Assembly (NCBI GenBank): GCA_964509505.1
Contig: CAZDYP010000029.1
Coordinates: 1-36,365, forward strand
From: CAZDYP01 sp964509505
GTDB lineage: Bacteria > Chloroflexota > Anaerolineae > JACRMK01
DNA: 36,365 bases
Direction: 5' to 3'
Shown here: piece by piece, positions 30,434 to 36,365 of the stretch
Layout of the letters: the number at the start of each line of letters is the position of its first letter
Numbering within the stretch: the stretch's first letter is position 1
Program-made: the position numbers and the translations under genes
Notes under the pieces: generated by a model
Databases searched by the model: none
Seen by the model: the letters and a program-made list of their open reading frames with translations, nothing else
What the model was told of the DNA's origin: nothing

Positions 30434-31144
30434 ATGCGCCATACGCTCGAAGTTGAGCATCTCTCATTCGCCTATCCGGATGGGCGGAAAGCCTTGCACG
30501 ATGTTTCGCTCACCATCGCGCCTGGCGAGAAAGTCGCATTGGTGGGACCGAACGGCGCGGGCAAATCAACGCTGATGTTGCACTTTAATGGAATTCTAAA
30601 AGGGCATGGCGCGGTGCGCGTGTGTGGGATGGAGGTGAACGACGCGAATTTGCGGAAAGTGCGCGCAGCGGTGGGCTTGGTCTTTCAGTGGCCCGACGAT
30701 CAACTGTTTTCGCCGACGGTGTATGAAGATGTGGCGTTTGGGCCGCTCTATCAAGGTTTATCGGAAAACGAGGTGCGCGTGCGCGTGACCAAAGCCTTAG
30801 CAGCCGTTTACATGGGGGAATACGCAGAGCGAGTGTCGCACCATCTCAGCGTCGGCGAGAAGAAACGCATTGCGCTTGCCACCGTGCTTTCGATGGAGCC
30901 TGAGATTTTGGTGCTGGACGAACCAACGGCTGGGCTCGATCCGCGCGCGCGACGCAGTCTCATCAATCTATTGCGTGAGCTACCCCAAACCATCATCGCC
31001 TCGACGCATGACCTTCATTTCGTGCGCGAGCTCTTCCCGCGCACCATCATCATGGATCAAGGCTGTATCGTCACCATCGGTCCCACGGAAGACATTTTGA
31101 AAGACAAAACCTTGCTCGAAGCGCATGGCTTGGAGCTGCCATAA
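30434..31144 (+). CDS. cbiO: CbiO-type ATPase of the ECF transporter
   Basis: This 236-residue ABC ATPase has Walker A GPNGAGKST at 38-46 and a Q-loop FQWPDDQLF, the ECF ATPase variant of FQNPDDQLF. The signature LSVGEKKRIALA, Walker B ILVLDEPTAGLD and the switch His in STHDL are all present, so the ATPase should be active. It starts 12 bp after cbiQ and is last in the operon. A homodimer normally powers the CbiMQ complex. Confidence 0.92.
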   Translation: MRHTLEVEHLSFAYPDGRKALHDVSLTIAPGEKVALVGPNGAGKSTLMLHFNGILKGHGAVRVCGMEVNDANLRKVRAAVGLVFQWPDDQLFSPTVYEDVAFGPLYQGLSENEVRVRVTKALAAVYMGEYAERVSHHLSVGEKKRIALATVLSMEPEILVLDEPTAGLDPRARRSLINLLRELPQTIIASTHDLHFVRELFPRTIIMDQGCIVTIGPTEDILKDKTLLEAHGLELP

Positions 31145-31151
31145 CGAACAA

Positions 31152-31184
31152 AAAAGTCAGACTGCATTGAGAAGTCTGACTTTT
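31152..31184. terminator. Bidirectional terminator between cbiO and the sigma factor gene
   Basis: A 12-bp perfect stem (31152-31163 with 31173-31184) has A-runs on the left and T-runs on the right, so it can stop transcripts from both convergent genes. Confidence 0.85.
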
Positions 31185-31204
31185 CGTTTTGCTTGCTTCA
31201 CGTT

Positions 31205-32473
31205 TCACGTTAGATAATCTTTGAGTTGGCGACTACGGCGCGGATGACGCAAGCGACGCAATGCCTCGACTTCGATTTGGCGGATGCGCTCGCGCGTCAA
31301 ACCGAACTTGCGCCCGACTTCTTCTAAGGTATGGCTGTGCCCGTTGTGCAAACCATAACGCAAGCGCAAGATGCGCGCCTCGCGTGGCGTCAAGGTTGCT
31401 AGGACTTCCTCTAACTTCTCTTGCAATAATGTATGGTATGCGCTCTCCGCTGGTGTTGGCGATGATTCATCTTCGATGAAATTGCCGAGCTCGGAATCTT
31501 CTTCTTCGCCCACCGGTTTCTCAAGGGATACGGTGCGCCGTGAGACGCGCAACAACCACGCGACTTTCTTGGGCGGCAAATTCATATCGTGCGCGATTTC
31601 TTCGCTGGTCGGTTCACGTCCTAAGTCTTGTTCCAATGAACGAGAGACTTTGTACATCTCGCGGATGCGGTCGCCGACATGCACTGGCACGCGAATGGTG
31701 CGCCCTTGGTCGGCGATGGCGCGCGTGATGGCTTGGCGAATCCACCATGTCGCATAGGTGCTAAACTTAAAGCCGCGCTTGAAGTCGAATTTTTCGACGG
31801 CTTTCAGCAAACCGAGGTTGCCTTCCTGAATCAAGTCAAGGAATGGCACACCTTGTCCCATGTAGCGTTTGGCAATGCTCACGACAAGGCGGGTGTTGGC
31901 TTTCACTAGATGGTCGCGCGCTTTTTTGCCTTCCTCGATTTCCTTTTGGACTTTCTCGCGCTCAGACCGCTCTACGCCGTTCTTGCTCAAACGCTTCAGC
32001 GCCACACGCCCGATGGCAAACGCACGCGCCAAATGAACCTCCTGCTCGGCGGTCAACAACGGTTCGTGCGCCATTTCTCGCAAATAGAGGCTCGTGGCAT
32101 CGCTAGCGGCTATCTCGCTCAAATCGGCGGCTAACTCAACTTCGGCTTCGCTTTCTTCTAATTCTAATGGTGTTGGTTCAGGTTCGCTCGATGGCTCTTC
32201 GGATTCATCCTCTACGACTTCAATTCCCTGATCCTGTAAATAGCCCATCAAATCGTCGAGTTGTGACAGATTTTCCTCGACCTCGGGATAGACCGTCAGA
32301 ATATCCGACGAATTTAAGTAACCTTGCTCTTCGGCTTTTTGAATCAACCCTTGTGATGACGGAGAAAACCCCGTCTTATCAAAAGCGGCTTCTTTGTGCT
32401 CTTTCTTTGACCTGCCATTCATACGCGCTTTCAATTTAGTCTTCAAATACTTGCTTTGTAATAGTTCGGTCAT
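31205..32473 (-). CDS. sigA: Primary RNA polymerase sigma factor (sigma-70/SigA)
   Basis: The 422-residue protein has a short region 1.1-like N-terminus with an acidic stretch (about 85-110). It contains SLYLREMAHEPLLTAEQEV (region 1.2), the core-binding and -10 region 2 (NTRLVVSIAKRYMGQGVPFL, then DLIQEGNLGLLKAVEKFDF and YATWWIRQAITRAIADQ), region 3, and the -35 region 4 (GRKFGLTRERIRQIEVEAL). Complete regions 1.2-4.2 make it a group 1 or group 2 factor; group 1 is likely from the arrangement. The ATG at 32473 has GGGAGG at good distance. A long structured leader precedes it (32585-32910). Confidence 0.92.
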   Translation of the reverse strand: MTELLQSKYLKTKLKARMNGRSKKEHKEAAFDKTGFSPSSQGLIQKAEEQGYLNSSDILTVYPEVEENLSQLDDLMGYLQDQGIEVVEDESEEPSSEPEPTPLELEESEAEVELAADLSEIAASDATSLYLREMAHEPLLTAEQEVHLARAFAIGRVALKRLSKNGVERSEREKVQKEIEEGKKARDHLVKANTRLVVSIAKRYMGQGVPFLDLIQEGNLGLLKAVEKFDFKRGFKFSTYATWWIRQAITRAIADQGRTIRVPVHVGDRIREMYKVSRSLEQDLGREPTSEEIAHDMNLPPKKVAWLLRVSRRTVSLEKPVGEEEDSELGNFIEDESSPTPAESAYHTLLQEKLEEVLATLTPREARILRLRYGLHNGHSHTLEEVGRKFGLTRERIRQIEVEALRRLRHPRRSRQLKDYLT

Positions 32474-32584
32474 CTCAAACACCTCCCTGCTATGCGGCAT
32501 GTTCCCTAAAGGGGATGAAGCTCACGGCGAAGCCCAATTAGCTCTACGTACTCACCGTGCCATGCCTCTCGCTCAGAAATAAAA

Positions 32585-32609
32585 CCGCCGATAGGGAGAC
32601 CATCGGCGG
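32585..32609 (-). terminator. Terminator hairpin in the sigma factor leader
   Basis: On the minus strand an 8-bp perfect stem (arms 32602-32609 and 32585-32592) with a 9-nt loop is followed by TTTTATTT. It lies 110 bp upstream of the sigA start codon and so would stop transcription before the gene. Confidence 0.8.
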
Positions 32610-32910
32610 ACTTCTTTATTGGAACGGACCACAAGGCGCAAAATGGACCTAGCAAATTGTTTCTTATGCGCCAATTGCGCTACAAAATAGCCACCGATGG
32701 CGCAAAAGATACCTTCCCATCAATCCTGAGCAACTAAACTTTGTTAGTTTAACCTTGCGAAGGTTGCTGTGTACTATGGAATACCTTGAGAATCTAACCT
32801 TCGTAAGGTTCGCTATGCGAAAATGTTAGTTACTCAACCCATCAATCTTGCTTTCATTACTATACCATTTGCTACCCGTCAGCTCTTATCTCTCCAGACC
32901 TTAAAATTTC
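32585..32910 (-). ncRNA. Structured leader RNA of sigA or independent small RNA
   Basis: The transcript from the consensus promoter runs about 325 nt to the terminator and is AT-rich with several clear hairpins. AACCTTACGAAGGTT (32810-32796) and AACCTTCGCAAGGTT (32765-32751) are two hairpins with the same stem. GATTGATGGG occurs twice (32847-32838 and 32725-32716). CCATCGGTGG (32700-32691) can pair over 10 bp, with one G-U, with the left arm of the terminator hairpin (32609-32600), giving an antiterminator alternative. I do not recognise a known riboswitch or 6S RNA; it lacks a T-box consensus. Confidence 0.55.
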
Positions 32911-32916
32911 GTCAAC

Positions 32917-32945
32917 ATTATATCACACGGTCAAAATTGTGTCAA
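32917..32945 (-). promoter_or_regulatory. Perfect consensus sigma-70 promoter
   Basis: On the minus strand TTGACA (32945-32940), exactly 17 nt and TATAAT (32922-32917). It drives the sigA leader. The surrounding 32920-33000 is very A/T-rich, like an UP element. Confidence 0.85.
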
Positions 32946-33004
32946 CGTAAATTTTACATTTTATTTAGAATTGATTTAAAAATTACGAGTCTTCTGGCTT
33001 TGAT

Positions 33005-33080
33005 GTAGAACGCTCGTGGTGGATGTGACCATCCACCACCCAAGCGCGGAATGGTCACATCCCGCGCGAGCATTCCACAC
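33005..33080. repeat. Dispersed palindromic repeat, copy C (full form)
   Basis: GTAGAACGCTCG is followed by the palindrome GGTGGATG-TGAC-CATCCACC, and GGATGTGACCA (33021-33031) is inversely repeated as TGGTCACATCC (33052-33062). The left part matches 10534-10566. No gene occurs between 32474 and 33105 apart from the leader RNA. Confidence 0.75.
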
Positions 33081-33105
33081 TAAAATCGGTAGAGCCCAAA
33101 TTAAC

Positions 33106-33837
33106 TCATAGCCCCACTGCCAATAGCGTACCTGTTACACCCAACAAAATGCCTACTAGCTGACGAAATACTCGCTCATTGATGTTCAAATGCAACCGTG
33201 TGCCAAGATATGCGCCGAGTAAAGCCGAGGGGAGCATAACGAGACTGAGCGCCCAAACCTGCTCAGTAATCAACCAAGCTCCCCAATATCCCACCATACG
33301 GACGGTGTCAAGAACTAAAAAATAGATAATGAGCGTGGCGCGCAAGGCCACTTTAGAATCAATCTGGTTCTCAAGAAAAACAACGATGGGAGGGCCGCCT
33401 ATGCCAAATAATGTGCCGAGTAACCCACTTAACCCTCCCGCAAGGTAGCCTATCCAATTTGACCAAACGACTCGCACAGCGTTGTGAGTTTGCGCCCGCC
33501 ACAAAGAGCGAATCGCAAACAGGATTGTGACCACGCCTAACAATCGCTTGAGTAATGCGCCCTCAAACGAGACGAGGATGAACGATCCAGCGGCAATGCC
33601 AAGCAGACAAGCGGGCAGTGTAAGTTTGAGGTAGGCGCGATCAAACGCATGACGGGCTTGGTAGGCGATGCTCAAGCCCGTCACCAGTTGCACCATTGCC
33701 GAGGCGACAACAGCTGTTTTCGTTTCAAATAGAAACAGTAGCAGAGGCGTCATCACTAATGCGGCGCCAAAACCTGTCAAGCCGCGCATTAGTAGCGCCA
33801 ATAGAGAGATGAAGGCAGCAGCCAACAAAGCGACCAT
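33106..33837 (-). CDS. TauE/SafE family membrane exporter (TSUP)
   Basis: The 243-residue membrane protein has about eight hydrophobic segments and the family motifs RGLTGFGAALVMTPLLL near the start and the second-half repeat GYLAGGLSGLLGTLFGIGGPP. TSUP proteins move sulfite, sulfonates or related anions. It starts 6 bp after the HD hydrolase gene on the same strand, so the two are co-transcribed. The substrate is not predictable. Confidence 0.9.
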   Translation of the reverse strand: MVALLAAAFISLLALLMRGLTGFGAALVMTPLLLFLFETKTAVVASAMVQLVTGLSIAYQARHAFDRAYLKLTLPACLLGIAAGSFILVSFEGALLKRLLGVVTILFAIRSLWRAQTHNAVRVVWSNWIGYLAGGLSGLLGTLFGIGGPPIVVFLENQIDSKVALRATLIIYFLVLDTVRMVGYWGAWLITEQVWALSLVMLPSALLGAYLGTRLHLNINERVFRQLVGILLGVTGTLLAVGL

Positions 33838-33843
33838 GATGAT

Positions 33844-34422
33844 TTAATTGCGAGTGACCCGCTCTATCTCTGTAACTACTCTAGCCAATTCGGTCACCAA
33901 ATCTTTGGTTCGTTCATCATGTAACGCCTCCACCAACGCGCGATAATACCATAAGGTCCCGTCTTTGCCGCCTCTAAATCGCTCCCACAGCGATTCACCC
34001 AGCACGCGATAATCCATCAAAATCGCCCGCGCATTGTGTAGTTTGTCAGCTGCCGATACCAATTTCACCGACGATGAGGCTGTGCGTACGTGCGCGACAT
34101 ACGCTTCTTTGCGCTCGCGCCACGGCGGCTTGGGTATCACATCGGTATCGGAACACGCTAGTACGATGTCTGCAACCTCCTCGCCAAAGCGCTGACGAAT
34201 TTGTGCGGCAACAACTTGCCCACCTTGATCTTCTACGGCATCGTGGAGCAGCGCAGCAACCGCTTCGGTTTCATTCGCGCCATATTCAAGCGCAAGGCTG
34301 GCGACGGCGAGTAGATGGGCAATGTAAGGCACACGCGAGCCTTTGCGAACTTGTGTGGCATGAAGTTGCGCCGCAAAAACCAATGCCTCCGTAAAACGCT
34401 TGGAAATAGTTTGCTCTTCCAT
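33844..34422 (-). CDS. HD-domain phosphohydrolase, RelA/SpoT-hydrolase-like
   Basis: The 192-residue single-domain protein has the metal site H36 (with HATQVRKG just before), H60-D61, the following E64-D65 (LLHDAVED) and D126 (SAADKLHNAR). This is the arrangement of (p)ppGpp hydrolases of the small MESH1-like type. No synthetase domain is present. It probably removes alarmone or a similar nucleotide; alternatively it acts on another phosphoester. It is the first gene of a two-gene unit with the TSUP exporter. Confidence 0.82.
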   Translation of the reverse strand: MEEQTISKRFTEALVFAAQLHATQVRKGSRVPYIAHLLAVASLALEYGANETEAVAALLHDAVEDQGGQVVAAQIRQRFGEEVADIVLACSDTDVIPKPPWRERKEAYVAHVRTASSSVKLVSAADKLHNARAILMDYRVLGESLWERFRGGKDGTLWYYRALVEALHDERTKDLVTELARVVTEIERVTRN

Positions 34423-34476
34423 ACAGAGTTATCTTTCGAGACTATCTCAACAACCTCACGCAAAGACGCGAAGGAG

Positions 34477-34525
34477 CGCAACGGTTTTCGGTTTTGCGCT
34501 CTGTGCGTTTCTGTGCGCCGTTGCG
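34477..34525. repeat. Inverted repeat of CGCAACGG
   Basis: CGCAACGG (34477-34484) pairs with CCGTTGCG (34518-34525), with further pairing of GAGCGCAA to TTGCGCTC inside. It belongs to the CGCAAAGACGCGAAG-type repeat family and lies between the upp stop and the HD gene. Confidence 0.55.
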
Positions 34526-34558
34526 TGAAAGTTGGGCATTGGGGTTTGAAGACACACG

Positions 34559-35185
34559 CTAACCTGTGCCGAACTGACGGTCGCCTGCATCACCCAAGCC
34601 CGGCACAATATAACCGATGTCGTTTAACTTTTCATCAAGCGCGGCAACGTGAATCGGCACGTCAGGATGCGCTTCGCTGAGGCGTTTCACGCCTTCGGGC
34701 GCGGCAATAAGCCCGACGAATTTGATGTGTGACGCGCCCCATTTCTTCAAAATATCCACCGTCGCCACTGCGCTGCCGCCCGTCGCTAACATGGGGTCGA
34801 GCACCAAGCACACCTGCACCGTTGCGCCAGTAGGTAAGCGATTGTAATAAGCGACAGGTTTTAACGTGCGCTCATCGCGGTAGAAGCCCATGTGCCACAC
34901 TTCGGCGTGTGGCATCATTTCCCAAATACCCTCCACCATGCCAAGGCCTGCGCGCAAAACGGGAATAAGTCCAATTTTCTGTTGCAGCTGATGACCATGC
35001 GCCGCGCCCATCGGTGTCTTGACTGATTGCTCATTCAGGGTCAGGTCTTGCGTCGCTTCGTACGCCAGCAGGATCGCGAGCTCACGTACGAGCTCACGAA
35101 ACAATTTCGGGTCGGTGTCCACATCGCGCAACAACGTGATTTTGTGCAAGATAAGTGGATGGTTGGAAATGTGAAGATTGGTCAT
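34559..35185 (-). CDS. upp: Uracil phosphoribosyltransferase
   Basis: The 208-residue enzyme converts uracil and PRPP to UMP. It matches Upp in length and sequence: ISNHPLILHKITLLRD, IPVLRAGLGMVEGIWEMMP, the flexible loop FYRDERTLKPVAYYNRLP, the PRPP-binding loop LVLDPMLATGGSAVATVDIL and the C-terminal GYIVPGLGDAGDRQFGT. AAAGGA precedes the start. It is probably monocistronic. It fits uracil salvage, though uracil could also come from the catabolic island. Confidence 0.95.
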   Translation of the reverse strand: MTNLHISNHPLILHKITLLRDVDTDPKLFRELVRELAILLAYEATQDLTLNEQSVKTPMGAAHGHQLQQKIGLIPVLRAGLGMVEGIWEMMPHAEVWHMGFYRDERTLKPVAYYNRLPTGATVQVCLVLDPMLATGGSAVATVDILKKWGASHIKFVGLIAAPEGVKRLSEAHPDVPIHVAALDEKLNDIGYIVPGLGDAGDRQFGTG

Positions 35186-35199
35186 GCGAAATCCTTTCG

Positions 35200-35352
35200 A
35201 GATGCAGGGTGCAAGCTACAGGACGCACGATGCCGGATACAGGCTACAGGATGCACGACGCAGCATGTAGGGTGCAGAGTGCACGATGCAAGCTATGGAA
35301 TGCATTCTATCTTGTATCGTGCATCTGGTATCGTGCATCCTGTATCGTGGGG
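35200..35352. repeat. GATGCACGATGCA-type repeat cluster with inverted arms
   Basis: About 150 bp are made of degenerate units such as GGATGCACGA and GCTACAGGATGC. The unit at 35247-35258 (CAGGATGCACGA) is the exact reverse complement of 35331-35342, so the block can fold back on itself. It lies between upp and the next gene. Nothing else is seen in 35186-35437. Confidence 0.8.
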
Positions 35353-35437
35353 CGCGCCGATTCTATAAAAGGACGCGCCGACTGTCAATGCAGCTTTTGT
35401 TGAAGTACATCGCGGTAGAACCAATCACCAATTGGCT

Positions 35438-36365
35438 CTACACCTTCATTCGCTCACCTTTCGGGTCATACAATGGGTCGGGCGCGACGACCGCAGGCAC
35501 ATGCTCGCCAAATATCTCGACGTGCAATGGCGTGCCAAGCTTGGCGAGCTCACGTGGCAGATAAGCAAAACCGATGTTTTTGCCGATAGTGTAACCATAG
35601 CCGCCGCTGCGAATGCGTCCCACAACGTGGTTGCCATCGTACACCGCTTCGCCGCCATACAACACGGCGTCACCAGCCATCATCAGCACGCATAGCTTTT
35701 GCGTTAGCCCCTTCTTTCTTTTTTCGATCAAAGCCTGTCTACCTTGAAAATCGCATGGTGACAGCGTATTTTGCGATGTCAAACCATTTCCTTTGTCCAA
35801 CTTCACGCAAAAACCTTGCCCCGACTCGTATGGATTGTCGGCAGGCGTGATGTCCACCCCCCAATAGCGATAGCCCTTCTCAAGGCGCAACGACTCCAAC
35901 GCTTTGTAACCAGCAGGGCGAATGCCATGCGGCTTGCCTGCCTCCATTAACACATCCCACACTTTGAGCGCATTATCAGGCGTAATGTAAAACTCCCAAC
36001 CGAGCTCGCCCACGTAGCTTACACGCAACGCCAGCACCGAGGCGCCCGCGATGGTGATATGCTTTGCCGTCATGTAAGGGAAGCCAATGTTCGACACATC
36101 GCTGCGTGGTGACAACGTAGTTTGTGGTGTCGAACCATCAGTGATGACGGCTTGCAGCACATCCCGCGCTCGGGGTCCCCACAGACCGAGACACGCCCAC
36201 TCTGTCGTCACGTCTTTCACTTCGACACTACCATCGTTGGGCGCATGCATCACAATCCAGCCCATGTCTTGTGCGCCAAACGCCGTGCCTGTCGTGACGC
36301 GAAAATAATTGTCGGCAAGGCGTGTGATGGTCAAGTCGCTCTCGATGCCGCCTTTGCGATTGAGG
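35438..36365 (-). CDS. FAD-dependent oxidoreductase of the dimethylglycine/sarcosine dehydrogenase family, C-terminal GcvT part (5' end beyond window)
   Basis: The visible 308 residues form the folate-binding GCV_T and GCV_T_C domains. YVGELGWEFYITPDNALKVW, LRLEKGYRYWGVDITPADNP, GGYGYTIGKNIGFAYLPREL and the end PDPLYDPKGERM fit dimethylglycine dehydrogenase-like proteins better than plain GcvT. The upstream codons (LNRKGGIESDLT) continue in frame to the window edge, so an N-terminal FAD domain is expected outside. Two 12-residue insertions, GSTPQTTLSPRS and NGLTSQNTLSPC, interrupt otherwise family-like sequence and come from the same DNA element. Likely role: demethylation of an N-methyl amino acid with one-carbon transfer to folate. 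Confidence 0.85.
   Translation of the reverse strand, partial: LNRKGGIESDLTITRLADNYFRVTTGTAFGAQDMGWIVMHAPNDGSVEVKDVTTEWACLGLWGPRARDVLQAVITDGSTPQTTLSPRSDVSNIGFPYMTAKHITIAGASVLALRVSYVGELGWEFYITPDNALKVWDVLMEAGKPHGIRPAGYKALESLRLEKGYRYWGVDITPADNPYESGQGFCVKLDKGNGLTSQNTLSPCDFQGRQALIEKRKKGLTQKLCVLMMAGDAVLYGGEAVYDGNHVVGRIRSGGYGYTIGKNIGFAYLPRELAKLGTPLHVEIFGEHVPAVVAPDPLYDPKGERMKV
35756..35787. repeat. In-frame small element, copy 2
   Basis: These 32 bp match 36107-36138 at 27 of 32 positions and are read in the same frame as GLTSQNTLSP. Removing 12 codons restores KLDKG-DFQGRQ, the family pattern. Confidence 0.8.
36107..36138. repeat. In-frame small element, copy 1
   Basis: Partner of 35756-35787. It lies within a 9-bp perfect inverted repeat (36089-36097 and 36127-36135, GTTCGACAC). 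Removing 12 codons would leave VITD-DVSNIGFP, the family pattern. Confidence 0.8.

Noticed and set aside
32585..32910. T-box riboswitch or 6S RNA upstream of sigA
   Set aside because: No T-box consensus (GGGTGG with UGGN) is present, and the predicted RNA is not the long rod with a central bubble typical of 6S.

Overview
The window looks like a metagenome-assembled scaffold from a Chloroflexota bacterium, probably Anaerolineae-like. Two runs of exactly 100 N (11131-11230 and 13819-13918) are scaffold joins of unknown true length. The phylum call is an inference. It rests on a form-II molybdenum hydroxylase operon, a Uma2 gene, polyphosphate glucokinase, a HerA-like ATPase followed by a VanW protein, a probably split transketolase, a secreted protein ending in a short VWLPLLMR tail, and many small repeats, some lying in frame inside genes. 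I saw no rRNA, tRNA or CRISPR array.

Left part (1-11040), mostly minus strand. A transcription unit runs fdrA-like gene, FAD subunit (coxM-like) and 2Fe-2S subunit (coxS-like). The molybdopterin subunit (coxL-like) follows on the same strand, but a Uma2 gene on the opposite strand sits between coxS and coxL. A lone substrate-binding lipoprotein diverges from fdrA. Then come a relic of a serine recombinase, a selenoprotein of the glycine/sarcosine/betaine/D-proline reductase B family with an in-frame UGA and a hairpin just downstream, a long-form cyclase-family hydrolase and a small SCP2 protein.

Middle (11234-20784). Here are a receiver-only protein with Glu in place of the phosphorylated Asp, a Tat-exported multicopper oxidase lipoprotein, transketolase N and C halves on either side of a gap, a secreted sugar dehydrogenase-like protein with a PKD domain, and a frameshifted fragment of a D-2-hydroxyacid dehydrogenase. 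On the minus strand follow DUF1116, a second cyclase and DUF2877. FdrA, DUF1116 and DUF2877 are the three families that make up the E. coli oxamate carbamoyltransferase (AllF, AllG, AllH). Together with two ring- or amide-hydrolase-like cyclases and a Mo hydroxylase, this suggests a catabolic island for an N-heterocycle or cyclic ureide that ends in carbamoyl phosphate. The actual substrate is unknown.

Right part (21137-36365). This is more housekeeping: polyphosphate glucokinase; a HerA-like ATPase, VanW and AAA ATPase run; a Fur-family regulator with a CbiM-CbiQ-CbiO metal ECF transporter; the primary sigma factor with a long structured leader carrying a terminator and a competing antiterminator arm behind a perfect consensus promoter; an HD hydrolase with a TauE/SafE exporter; uracil phosphoribosyltransferase; and the 3' part of a dimethylglycine dehydrogenase-like gene that carries two copies of one small element in frame.

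The most notable items are the selenoprotein gene, the AllFGH-type set, the sigma-factor leader and the family of coding-sequence insertions.
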